Positions 1 to 10,126 of a stretch of DNA of 64,000 nucleotides are shown in pieces. The DNA lies in contig NZ_LMDS01000004.1 of NCBI RefSeq assembly GCF_001425865.1, positions 3,515-67,514 on the forward strand. Reading direction: 5' to 3'. Every line of letters starts with the position of its first letter. Position 1 is the first letter of the stretch. A program made the translations under genes and the position numbers. A model generated the notes under the pieces. That model was not told the origin of the DNA. It did not search any database and was given only the letters and a program-made list of their open reading frames with translations. Origin of the DNA: Rhizobacter sp. Root404 (GTDB lineage: Bacteria; Pseudomonadota; Gammaproteobacteria; Burkholderiales; Burkholderiaceae_C).

Positions 1-3000
1 ACGACGCGCTCTCCGAGAGCGTCGAGAACTTCACCCTTGTCGCCACGACCACGGCCGGCACGACCGGCAACCCAAACGGGACCGGCACCGCCAGCATCGT
101 CGACAACGACGGTGCACCGAGCCTGTTGATCAACGACATCACGGTCAACGAAGCAGCGGGCACGGCCACCTTCACGGTGACCCTGTCGGCCGCCTCAGGT
201 CAGGCTGTGTCCGTCAATTACGCGACCAGCAATGGCAGCGCACTGGCGGGTGCCGACTACGCCACGACCGGCGGCATCCTCAACTTTGCTCCGGGCGAGA
301 CCACCAAGTTCATCACGGTGGACATCCTGAACGACGCGATCTACGAGGGCAGCGAGACCTTCAACGTCGATCTGAGTACCGCGACCAATGCCCAGATCGG
401 TGACGCGCAAGGTGTCGGCACCATCAAGGACGACGGCACCGGCACCGGTGGTACCGACAACGACACACCGGCGCTGGCCGTCTCCAGCCCGACGGTCACC
501 GAAGGCACCGACCCGTACGCTCAGTTCACTGTCAACCTGTCCAACCCGAGCAGTACTCCGACCACCGTCAGCCTCGCGCTGACCGCCGGCACGGCAGGCG
601 GCGCGGGTGTCGACTTCGGCACCGCGGGCGCAGGCAACCTGCAAATCTCGACCGACGGCGGTGTGACCTGGGTCGATGCGACCAGCGTCACCATCCCGGC
701 CAATACCACCAGCGTGCGCCGCCGAGAACTTCACGCTGACCGCCACCATCACCGCCGGCACCACCAGCAATGCCTCGGCCGTCGGCACCGCGACCATCAC
801 CGACAACGATCCGACCCCGAGCCTGTCGATCAACGACATCACGGTCAACGAAGCCGCCGGCACCGCCACCTTCACGGTGACGCTGTCGGCCGCGTCGGGC
901 CAGAACGTCTCTGTCGGCTACAACACCAGCAATGGCACGGCCATCGCCGGCGCGGACTACACCGCGACCAGCGGCACGCTGACCTTCGTCCCAGGCGGCC
1001 CCCTCACGCAGACCGTCACCGTCGCGATCGCCAACGACGCCATCTACGAAGGTTCGGAGACCTTCAACGTCAACCTGGTCACTCCGACCAACGCAACGGT
1101 CTCCGACAACCTCGGCCTAGGCACCATCAAGGACGACGGCACCGGCATCGGCGGCACCGACAACGACACGCCGGCGCTGGCTGTCTCCAGCCCGACCGTC
1201 ACCGAAGGCACCGACCCGTACGCTCAGTTCACGGTGAGCCTGTCCAACCAGAGTGCCACGCCCACCACCGTCAGCCTGGCGGTGACGGCCGGATCGGCCA
1301 GCGGCGTGGGCGTCGACTACGGCACCGCGGGTGCCGGCAACCTGCAGGTCTCGACCGATGGCGGCACGACCTGGGTCGATGCGACCAGCGTCACCATCCC
1401 GGCCAACACTACCAGCGTGCTGGTGCGTACGCCTATCACCGACGACGCGCTCTCCGAGAGCGTCGAGAACTTCACCCTGGTGGCAACGACTCTTGTCGGC
1501 ACGACCAGCAACCCAAACGCGACCGGCACCGCCAGCATCATCGACAACGACGGTGCACCGAGCCTGCTGATCAACGACGTGACGGTCAACGAGGCGACGG
1601 GCACCGCGACCTTCACCGTCTCTCTCTCGGCCGCATCGGGCCAGAACGTCTCCGTCAATTACGCGACCAGTAATGGCAGCGCACTGGCGGGCGCCGACTA
1701 CACCGCCACCAACGGCACCTTGACCTTCGTTCCGGGCGGACCCCTCACGCAGACCGTCACCGTCACGATCGTCAATGACGCGATCTACGAGGGTTCCGAG
1801 ACCTTCAACGTTGATTTGAGTGGTTCGATCAATGCGTTGATCGCCGACCCGCAAGGTGTCGGCACTATCAAGGACGACGGCACCGGCAGCGGTGGTACCG
1901 ACAACGACACACCGGCGCTGGCCGTCTCCAGCCCGACGTTCACCGAAGGCACCGACCCGTACGCTCAGTTCGCTGTCACCCTGTCGAACCCGAGCAGTAC
2001 CGCGACCACCGTCAGCCTGGCATTGACAGCCGGTACGGCAGCCGGCGCAGGCGTCGACTACGGCACCGCGGGTGCCGGCAACCTGCAGGTCTCGACCGAC
2101 GGCGGCACGACCTGGGTCGATGCCACCAGCGTCACCATCCCGGCCGGTACCACCAGCGTGCTGGTGCGCACGCCGATCACCAACGACGCGCTCGACGAGG
2201 CCGCCGAGAACTTCACGCTGACCGCCACCATCACCGCCGGCACCACCAGCAATGCCTCGGCCGTCGGCACCGCGACCATCACCGACAACGATCCGACGCC
2301 GAGCCTGTCGATCAACGACATCACGGTGAACGAAGCCGCCGGCACCGCCACCTTCACGGTGACGCTGTCGGCCGCGTCGGGCCAGAACGTCTCGCAACGA
2401 CATCACGGTGAACGAAGCCGCCGGCACCGCCACCTTCACGGTGACGCTGTCGGCCGCGTCGGGCCAGAACGTCTCGGTCGGCTACAACACCAGCAATGGC
2501 ACGGCCACCGCCGGCGCGGATTACACCTCGACCAGCGGCACCCTCACCTTCGTCCCGGGCGGCCCCCTCACGCAGACCGTCACCGTCACGATCGCCAACG
2601 ACACAACCTATGAGGGCTCCGAGACCTTCAACGTCAACCTGGTCACCCCGACCAACGCCACGATCTCGGACAACCTCGGCCTGGGCACCATCAAGGACGA
2701 CGGCACCGGCATCGGCGGCACGGACAACGACACGCCGAGCCTGGCCGTGTCCAACGTGGGCGTTACCGAAGGAACGGACGCTTACGCCCAGTTCGCGGTC
2801 ACCCTGTCCAACCAGAGTGCCACCCCCACCACCGTCGGCCTGGCTCTCACGGCCGGCACGGCCGCGGGCGCAGGCGTCGACTACGGCACCGCGGGTGCCG
2901 GCAACCTACAAGTCTCGACCGACGGCGGCACGACCTGGATCGACGCCACCAGTGTCACGATCGCGGCTGGGACCACCAGCGTGCTGGTGCGCACGCCGAT

Positions 3001-3300
3001 CACCAACGACGCGCTCGACGAGGCCGCCGAGAACTTCACGCTGACCGCGACCACCACCGCCGGCACCACCAGCAATGCCTCGGCCATCGGCACCGCGACC
3101 ATCACCGACAACGATCCGACGCCGAGCCTGTCGATCAACGACATCACGGTGAACGAAGCCGCCGGCACCGCCACCTTCACGGTGCTACACCGCGACCAGC
3201 GGCACCCTCACCTTCGTCCCGGGCGGCCCCCTCACGCAAACCATCACGGTCGCGATCGCCAACGACACCCTCTTTGAGCCGGCCGAACAGTTCGTCGTGA
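1..3300 (+). repeat. 741-bp tandem repeats of the adhesin
   Basis: The motif caacgac recurs at 131, 831, 1572, 2313 and 3136. After correcting for the three indels the spacing is 738, 741, 741 and 741 bases. Each unit encodes about 247 residues made of two alternating Calx-beta-like modules, one starting [13 protein letters not shown] and one starting [20 protein letters not shown]. Copies are nearly identical at DNA level, which makes the array prone to recombination and to assembly error. Confidence 0.9.
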
Positions 3301-5567
3301 ACTTGACCAGCCCGACGAACGCCACGATCTCCGATTCGCAAGGCGTAGGCGTCATCACGGACAACGATCAGCCCAAGGCGACTGGCGGGTTGGCAAGCGG
3401 TCTTGAAGACACTGCACTGACATTGGCCTGGAGCAGTTTCGGTGTGACGACCGAGGCCGTGGCACTTGCGTCGTATTCGGTCAAGATCACCAGCCTGCCC
3501 GTGCTGGGCGATCTGATGTACTTCAATGGCGTATCGCTCGTGCCGGTGGCCTTGAACAGTACCTACACGTATGCCGACATCATCGCCGGAAAGCTTCAAT
3601 TTGTCCCTGACGCCAACCAGTCAGGCATCGATGGATACGGTGCGGCGGGAACTGGCAACAAGCTGAACGACTATGCCAGCTTCAATTTCGAAGTCATTGC
3701 CAACGGCATCAACAGCAACCCGGCAACGGTTGTGATCGACATCGCCCCGGTGGCCGACGCGCCGACGTTGTCCCTGACGACAGCCAGCTTCCTGCGGACA
3801 TCAAGTCTCGACGAATTGACCGCGATGAGCGGCCCCAACGCCTGGACCCGCTATGCCACCGACATGAACGGCGGCGCCTGGCGCACCAGCAACTCGGGCG
3901 GCACGATCGAGGTCTATGCCGATGGCGAATACCTGCAGAACGGCGGCTCCAATCGCGTCATTGAACTGGAGTCCAACACAGGAGCCGCAGCGGATCTGTA
4001 CACCGATGTCGCGACCAAGGCCGGTCAGGTCTATCACCTGTCGCTGGATTTTGCCGAGCGCCTGAACAACCAGAGCATGGCGTCCCAGGGTCTCATCCCG
4101 GCCTACGGGACGGCGCAGATCGATGTGTACTGGGGCGGTGTCAAGGTAGCGACCTTGAACACCGACACGAGCACCTGGACTCATTTCGAACTCGACCTGG
4201 CCGCCACCACCACCGGCACCACCCGTCTGACCTTCCAGGCTACGGATTCCAATTCGCTCGGCGGTGTGATGGACAACCTGTCCCTGCAGCTGTCGCAGAA
4301 CACGACGATGCGCAACACCACCACGCAGTTGCCACAGCCGACGATCGCGCTTGTGGACACCGACGGTTCGGAGACGCTGGCCCTGACGGTCACGGGCGTT
4401 CCGATCGGCGCGACCATCAGCGACGGCACCCGAAGCTTCACTGCGACCGCGGGCAATCAGGTGGCAACGATCACGGGCTGGACGTACTCGGCCCTCACGG
4501 TGACGCCGCCGGCAGGCTACACGGGCAGCTTCACGCTGAACTACACGGCAACGTCGACCGAGGCGGTGGGCGGCTCGACCGCGACGACGATCACGCCGGT
4601 GACGGTCAACGTGATTGCCCCCAATACGGGGCCGGTGGCGACCAACGACACGGTAACCGGGATTCGGGATGTCGTGGTCCACGGCAACGTGCTGACCAAC
4701 GACACCGATGCCGACGGCAACACCCTGTATGTCACCGGCTTCACGGTGAATGGCACCAACTACGCGACCTACGACAGCGTCGGCGTCACGGACAACACGA
4801 CGGACAACGTCACGATCGCCGGTGTCGGGTATTTCCGCATGGAGGCCGACGGCAGCTATCAGTTCACGCCGCTGGCCGGGTATACCGGTACTGCGCCGGC
4901 CATCACCTACACGACCGCCGACGAGCACGGCGGCTACAGCACCGCCACGCTCACGCTGACCGAAACCACGACGGGCGGCATCATCGGCACGAGCAGCGCG
5001 GAGACCCTCAATGGCACCGCCGGCGCGGACGTCATCTCCGCCTCGGGCGGCATTGACACGCTGAACGGCCTGGGCGGCAACGACGTGCTCGACGGCGGCG
5101 CCGGCGCCGACGTGCTGGTCGGCGGCGCGGGCAGCGACGTGCTCTACGGACGCGCCGGCAACGACACCCTGACCGGTGGCACCGGCACGGGCACCGACAC
5201 GGCGAGCAACACCTTCGCGTGGGCGTTCGGCGATCAGGGCACCACGTCGACGTTGGCGGTCGACACGATCACCGACTTCAACAAGGCGGCGGCTTCCTCC
5301 GGGGGCGACGTGCTCGATCTGCGCGACTTGTTGATCGGCGAGTATCACAACGCCTTCCAGCCCAACGGAAACCTGACCGACTTCCTGCACTTCACCACGA
5401 GCGCCGGAACCACGACGATCGAAGTGAAATCGCACGGCGTCGGCACGAGCAGCGCGGACGAGAAGATCGTGCTGACCGGCGTCGATCTGACCAACGGCGG
5501 CGCCCTGAACACCGATCAACTGATCATTCAGGACCTGCTGAGCAAGGGCAAGCTGGTGGTCGATTGA
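1..5567 (+). CDS. C-terminal part of giant Calx-beta/RTX adhesin, frame-broken (LapA-like)
   Basis: Surface adhesin exported by a type I system; the N-terminus lies before the window. Codons read in frame from base 3. Up to about 3300 the protein is a tandem array of Calx-beta-type modules rich in ETFNV and GTIKDDGTG motifs. A cadherin-like section follows (about 3370-3750), then a lectin-like stretch, a VCBS/tandem-95-type module (about 4620-4960, [17 protein letters not shown]), RTX nonapeptides (about 4980-5190, [15 protein letters not shown]) and a type I secretion C-terminal target domain with the motif DTITDFN. Three indels at repeat junctions (near 717, 2395 and 3184) move the frame 3-1-2-3, so no single frame reads through. 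They are -38, +82 and -77 bases against the repeat consensus, net -33, and the original frame is restored. They may be assembly errors in near-identical repeats or real mutations. Neighbouring lapD- and lapG-like genes and a TolC gene support a LapA-type role. Confidence 0.8.
2313..2476 (+). repeat. Exact 82-bp tandem duplication inside the adhesin array
   Basis: Bases 2313-2394 are repeated exactly at 2395-2476, both running from caacgacatcacgg to aacgtctcg. Because 82 is not a multiple of three, the second copy shifts the reading frame by +1. It is one of three frame-changing events in the gene. Confidence 0.95.
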
Positions 5568-5576
5568 ACCGGCGGG

Positions 5577-7508
5577 TCAGACACGGGCCGGCGCGCCGGC
5601 CGGCGTCTCGACCCCCGGGCCGGTGAGGCCATCGACACCCAGCGCATGCAGCGCCAGGGCGTCGCGCTCGTCGTTGACGCCTTCCACGTACACCTGGATC
5701 GCGAGGCTGTGCAGCAGCGTGACCAGGCTCTTGACGAAGCCGGCGCGGGTGGCGTCGAGCGCGACGCCGTGGGCCACGGCTGCGTCGAGCTTCACGTAAT
5801 CGAGCCCCGCCTCGAACAGGCGCTCGATCTCGCCAAGATGTTCGCCGGCGTGCTCCAGCCCGAAGCGCGCGCCGGTCGGCCGCAGCTGACGACCGAGTTC
5901 GCGCACCAGATCGAAGTGCTCGACCGCGGCGGCCTCGGTGATCTCGATCCAGACCAACCGGGCTTCGCGCGGCATGGCCTGCAGCGCGGCGCGCAGGCGG
6001 GCGGCGAAACCGCTGTCCGCCAGCGACGCGGGCGACAGGTTGATCGAGCGCGGCTGGCCGTCGTGGGCGATGTCCTCGAGCGCGAGCGCGAGCGCACGCT
6101 CGTCGACCTCGCTGGTCAGGCGGCTGCGCATCGCCAGCGGCAGCCAGTAGGCCGCTGCCTCGAACCGGCCGTCTTCCTCGAGCTGCATCCGCAGCGGGCA
6201 TTCCAGGTGGATCAGGCGGCCCTGGGCGTCGACGACCGGGTATGGCGCCAACCGCACGCGGCCCGCGACGAGTGCCTCGCGGACGCGCTCGCGCCAGCCG
6301 CGCTCGCCGAGCAGCAGCCAGGGCGCGTCGGCGGCGTCGCCGGCCTCGACGGAAAACGGGCCGGCGCTTTCGGCGCGGGCAAGCGCCAGGTCGGCCGTGG
6401 CCATCAATTCGGCCAGCACCGCCCGGTGGCGCGTCTCGATCGCCCCCGCCGCCACGGCTGCCCCGGCGTCGAGCCCTGGCAGAGCCGAGCGCAACAGTTC
6501 GACGACCGCGCGCGCGCTCTCGGCAGCGACACCGCCGAGCGGCAAGGCCAGCGCGAAATCGGAGCCGTTCAGGCGGCCGGCGAACGCGCCGCGCACGCGT
6601 TCGGTGTAGGTGTGCAGCGTCTGCGCGATGGCGGCGATCAGGCGGTCGGCGCCGGGGCGGCCCAGCCGCCGGTTCAGTTCGGTCAGGTCGAGCACGCGCA
6701 GCAGCACCAGACCGCCGGCGACGCTGCCGTCCTCGCGCTGCAGCGACGCGTTCAGCTGCGCGAGGAAGTGCGCGCGGTTGGCCAGGCCGGTCAGCGCATC
6801 GCCGCCGGCCTGCCGGCGCAGCGCCTCGACCTGTTCCGCCTGCGACTCGAACACGCTGCGCAGCCGGTCCACCATCGAGTTCATCGCCACGGTCAACCGG
6901 CGCAGTTCCGGCACGCTCGGTTCCGGCACCCGCAGGTACTCGCCGCGCTGCAACGACTCTGCCTGCGCCACCGTCGCGCTCAGCGGCCTGCGGATGCGCT
7001 GCACGCCCACGTGCGCCAGCGCGCCCGCCACCAGGCCGACCAGCGCGAGCGCCAGCGCCGAGCGCACGCTGCTGCGCCACAGCTGGTCATGCGCGTACGC
7101 GACCTGGCTGACGACCTCGAGCGTGCCGATCGCGCGCCAGCCGTCCGAGACCTGGGCGGTACCCGGCACGGAGGCGATCGGCACCAGCATGGCGAACCAG
7201 GCCGGCGCGCGCAGCGGCTTGCTGGCGGCCTCGCGCAGGAACATCGGCTTCCCGTCCACCCCGGTGAGCCGGATGCGCTGGTAGTAGCCGGTGTCGAATT
7301 GCGCCGTGGCGGCCAGCTCCATGAGCTCGCGCTGGCCCTTCTGCTGTGTCATGACCTGCGCCAGCGCGGTTGCGTTGTCGCTGTTCTGCAGGCTCAGCTG
7401 GGTCTGCAGCGCGTCGCGCGCGCCCGTCACGTTGACCGTCACGCCCGCGACGAACGCCAGCAACAGGGTGCCCAGCAACAACAACCAGATCTGACGGATC
7501 AGCGACAT
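5577..7508 (-). CDS. lapD: LapD-type inner-membrane c-di-GMP receptor (degenerate GGDEF-EAL)
   Basis: Inside-out signalling protein that, when it binds cyclic di-GMP, holds the periplasmic LapG protease away from the surface adhesin. The 643 residues show a transmembrane helix at about 6-26, a periplasmic LapD/MoxY-type domain (about 28-145), a second helix (about 150-168), a HAMP linker, a GGDEF-like domain (230-385) and an EAL-like domain (395-640). Both catalytic motifs are degenerate: NGSDF stands for GGDEF near 314-318, and ECP for EAL at 436-438. This fits a receptor, not an enzyme. The ATG at 7508 is preferred to an upstream TTG (7526) because a GAGTGAG ribosome site precedes it and the LapD N-terminus starts MSLIRQIW. 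It lies 21 bases after the lapG-like gene and converges on the adhesin with a 9-base gap. Confidence 0.85.
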   Translation of the reverse strand: MSLIRQIWLLLLGTLLLAFVAGVTVNVTGARDALQTQLSLQNSDNATALAQVMTQQKGQRELMELAATAQFDTGYYQRIRLTGVDGKPMFLREAASKPLRAPAWFAMLVPIASVPGTAQVSDGWRAIGTLEVVSQVAYAHDQLWRSSVRSALALALVGLVAGALAHVGVQRIRRPLSATVAQAESLQRGEYLRVPEPSVPELRRLTVAMNSMVDRLRSVFESQAEQVEALRRQAGGDALTGLANRAHFLAQLNASLQREDGSVAGGLVLLRVLDLTELNRRLGRPGADRLIAAIAQTLHTYTERVRGAFAGRLNGSDFALALPLGGVAAESARAVVELLRSALPGLDAGAAVAAGAIETRHRAVLAELMATADLALARAESAGPFSVEAGDAADAPWLLLGERGWRERVREALVAGRVRLAPYPVVDAQGRLIHLECPLRMQLEEDGRFEAAAYWLPLAMRSRLTSEVDERALALALEDIAHDGQPRSINLSPASLADSGFAARLRAALQAMPREARLVWIEITEAAAVEHFDLVRELGRQLRPTGARFGLEHAGEHLGEIERLFEAGLDYVKLDAAVAHGVALDATRAGFVKSLVTLLHSLAIQVYVEGVNDERDALALHALGVDGLTGPGVETPAGAPARV

Positions 7509-7529
7509 CGGTGACTCACTCTTCAATCA

Positions 7530-8303
7530 TCAATCGAAACCCTCGGCACGCGCCTTCACCTGCACCTCGCGCCAGCGCGACAAGCGCGCCGCGGGGTCGC
7601 CGGCGCGGTTCGCCCCGACACCTTGCCACAAGCCGTCGCCGTTGAAGCTGAAGACGGGCTCCAGGTCGCGCCGGCGCGACGCGGGGCGGATATCGCCCAC
7701 GAGATTGTCCAGAATCGACGGCTCGGCGCCCGGCGTCGCGTAGTGCGCGAGCACCATGTGCGGAAGGACCTCGCCGCCGGGCCCGCCGAGCGTCGCGCGC
7801 ACGTAGACCAGGCGCAGGTGCGCCACCGGCACGCCCGCGGCAAGCAGGCCGTAGTACTTCGCGATGACATAGTCCTCGCAATCGCCGCGGCCCTGCGCCA
7901 GCGTCTCGAGCGGACTGGCCCAGTAGTCGATCTGACCCCAGACCTCCGTGTCGGGTGCGAACTGGATGCGGCGGTTGAAGAACTGGTTGATCGCGACCAG
8001 CCGCGCCGACTCGTCCTGCCCGTCCAGGCTGGCCAGCAGGCCCTGCAACGCGCGCGCGCCGGCGTGGGCCTGGGCCCCGCGCGCCTGCGACGCACGCAGC
8101 ATCGCCTCGACATCGAACGCCCGCGCGGCGCCCATGCCGACGAGCAGCGCGATCCCTGCAAGCACCCCCACGATCGTGCGCCGCCCTGCCCGTAAAACGC
8201 GCGCGGATGCGCGCCGCGCCGGTCTCGCGCAGAGGGTGCCGGGCGAGGCGGCGGGGAGGACTGTCGCGGGAAAGGTCACGTCGCAGGCTTGGTTCGTCCC
8301 CAT
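7530..8303 (-). CDS. lapG: LapG-type periplasmic transglutaminase-like cysteine protease
   Basis: Calcium-dependent periplasmic protease that clips the N-terminus of a LapA-type adhesin and releases it from the cell surface when LapD is not bound to c-di-GMP. From the ATG at 8303 the protein has 257 residues. An arginine-flanked signal or anchor segment (RRTIVGVLAGIALLVG) is followed by the BTLCP domain with the expected triad: Cys142 in GDCEDY, His182 in PHMVL and Asp199 in LDNLV. The WGQIDYWASPLETL segment is typical of the family. A GTG at 8339 would add 12 residues, so the start is not certain. It is cotranscribed with the lapD-like gene. The substrate site cannot be checked because the adhesin N-terminus is outside the window. 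Confidence 0.85.
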   Translation of the reverse strand: MGTNQACDVTFPATVLPAASPGTLCARPARRASARVLRAGRRTIVGVLAGIALLVGMGAARAFDVEAMLRASQARGAQAHAGARALQGLLASLDGQDESARLVAINQFFNRRIQFAPDTEVWGQIDYWASPLETLAQGRGDCEDYVIAKYYGLLAAGVPVAHLRLVYVRATLGGPGGEVLPHMVLAHYATPGAEPSILDNLVGDIRPASRRRDLEPVFSFNGDGLWQGVGANRAGDPAARLSRWREVQVKARAEGFD

Positions 8304-8554
8304 CGTTCTCGTCCGCGCGGCGCGCGACTTGAGCGCCACATCGACCGGGCGGGCCGCGAATCAGCGCAGCAGGCTGCCGACGGCGTGGCTTATAGGACGA
8401 TGACACGGCACCTGGCGTGACAAAGTGCGCCGCCAGGCGTCATTGGCACGCATCACTGCGCGTTCCATTCGGGCGCGCGCGTCGAAAATTCCGGCGGGGC
8501 GTCGGGCCCCAATGCGCGTCGATCAAGGCGCCGCACAACCCAGTCCGGAGGACC

Positions 8555-10045
8555 ATGAAGACGAATCGATTGACGCTCGGCGCCCTGACGCTGTTGCTGG
8601 CGGCCGGCACGAGCCTGGCGCAAACGCGCGACCCCTTGCGCCAGACCGTCGAACAGGCCGTCAACACGAATCCCGAAGTGACGGCGCGTTTCAACGCCTA
8701 CCGCGCCTCGGTCGACGCCGTCGACGTGGCCCGCGCCGCCTACCTGCCCCGTGTGGACCTGAACGCCAGCGTCGCGCGCGACTACGACCGTTTCACCGGC
8801 CGCTTGCCCGAAGAGGGGCAAACGCTGACGCGCCGCCAGGTCGGCCTGAACCTGACGCAGTTGCTGTGGGACGGCCTGGGCACGAGCAACGACGTCGCCC
8901 GCTACGGCCACGACCGCCTGGCGCGCTACTTCGAGCTGATCGACGCCACCGAGCAGACGGCGCTGGAGGCCGCGCGCGCCCACTTCGACGTGCAGCGCTA
9001 CCGCCGCCTGGTGCAACTCGCCGAGGACAACTACGTGCAGCATCGCTCCGCGTACCTGCAGATCCAATCGCGCTTCAAGGCCGGCGTCGGCCGCGGCGTC
9101 GACCTCGAGCAGGCCGGCGCGCGGGTGGCGCTGGCCGAATCGAACCTGACGACCGAAGTCGCGAACCTGCACGACGTGACCCAGCGCTACCAGCGCATCG
9201 TCGGCAGCGCGCCGCCGAAGGACCTGCCGACGATCGCGATGCTGAAGGCCGGGCTGCCGGCCTCGCCGGCCGAGGCGATGACGCTCGCCGTGCGCCAGAG
9301 CGCCGCCGTCAGCGCGAGCATCGAAGCCTTGCGCGCCGCGCGCGCACTGGCCGACGGCCGCCGCTCGGCTTTCCAGCCGCGCGTCGAGGCGCGGGTGCGG
9401 GGCGCCGCCGGCCGCAACGTCGACAGCCTGCTGGACCAGACGCGCAACGCGACTGCCGAGATCGTGCTGAACTGGAACCTGTACAACGGCGGCGCCGACA
9501 TGGCCCGCGTGCGCCAGCAGGCCAACCTGCTCAGCCAGGCCACCGACCTGCGCGACAAGACCTGCCGCGACGTGCGTCAGACCGCCTCGATCGCCTATAA
9601 CGACACACGCAAGCTGGTCGATCAGTTGGTCTATCTCGAACGCAACACGCTCGCGATCGAGAAGGCCCGGGACGCCTACCGCCAGCAGTTCGACATCGGC
9701 CAGCGCAGCTTGCTGGACCTGCTCAACGCCGAGAACGAGGTCTACACCGCCCGCCGTGCGTATGCGAACGCCGAGCACGACCTGGGGCTGGCCTATGCGC
9801 GCGCCCACGCGGCGATGGACCAGCTGGGCCGCACGCTCGGCATCAGCCGCACGTCGAACGTCGCCGACGACGCCTCGGGCTGGGACCAGAGCGACGACGC
9901 GCCGACGCGTTGCCCGGCGATCGTCGCCGAGCTGGCGAACGTCGTGGACCGCAGCGAGCTGGATGCGCGGGCGCAGAAGATGGCGGCTGGCGTCCCGCCG
10001 ATGCCACGCCCCGTCGACGCCACCGCGCCGGTGCGCAAGCCCTGA
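8555..10045 (+). CDS. TolC-family outer-membrane channel for type I secretion (LapE-like)
   Basis: Outer-membrane exit duct of a type I secretion system, most likely used by the adhesin encoded beside it. The 496 residues begin with a clear signal peptide (LTLGALTLLLAAGTSLAQ) and carry the two repeated TolC halves with long helical segments. QRSLLDLLNAENEVY is the characteristic C-terminal-half motif. The start is the ATG at 8555 behind GGAGGA (8547-8552). An upstream in-frame extension overlaps the divergent lapG promoter region and has no secretory N-terminus. No ABC exporter or membrane-fusion gene (LapB/LapC) is present in the window; they must lie elsewhere, perhaps left of base 1. Confidence 0.88.
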   Translation: MKTNRLTLGALTLLLAAGTSLAQTRDPLRQTVEQAVNTNPEVTARFNAYRASVDAVDVARAAYLPRVDLNASVARDYDRFTGRLPEEGQTLTRRQVGLNLTQLLWDGLGTSNDVARYGHDRLARYFELIDATEQTALEAARAHFDVQRYRRLVQLAEDNYVQHRSAYLQIQSRFKAGVGRGVDLEQAGARVALAESNLTTEVANLHDVTQRYQRIVGSAPPKDLPTIAMLKAGLPASPAEAMTLAVRQSAAVSASIEALRAARALADGRRSAFQPRVEARVRGAAGRNVDSLLDQTRNATAEIVLNWNLYNGGADMARVRQQANLLSQATDLRDKTCRDVRQTASIAYNDTRKLVDQLVYLERNTLAIEKARDAYRQQFDIGQRSLLDLLNAENEVYTARRAYANAEHDLGLAYARAHAAMDQLGRTLGISRTSNVADDASGWDQSDDAPTRCPAIVAELANVVDRSELDARAQKMAAGVPPMPRPVDATAPVRKP

Positions 10046-10080
10046 TCGCGCACGGCGCCGAGCACGTCGGCAAAAGAACG

Positions 10081-10102
10081 AAAGGGGCCGCGAGGCCCCT
10101 TT
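10081..10102. terminator. Rho-independent terminator shared by tolC-like gene and lpdA
   Basis: AAAGGGGCC, loop GCGA, GGCCCCTTT forms a perfect 9-bp stem. On the minus strand it is followed by a T-rich tract (TTTCGTTCTTTT), so it should work best for the lpdA operon, while also sitting just after the plus-strand TolC gene. Confidence 0.85.
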
Positions 10103-10126
10103 CTGCTTGGCGCGCCGTTCTACCGA

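Noticed and set aside
1..3300. Regular repeats as a CRISPR array
   Set aside because: The period is 741 bases, the repeats are coding, and there are no short repeat-spacer units or cas genes.
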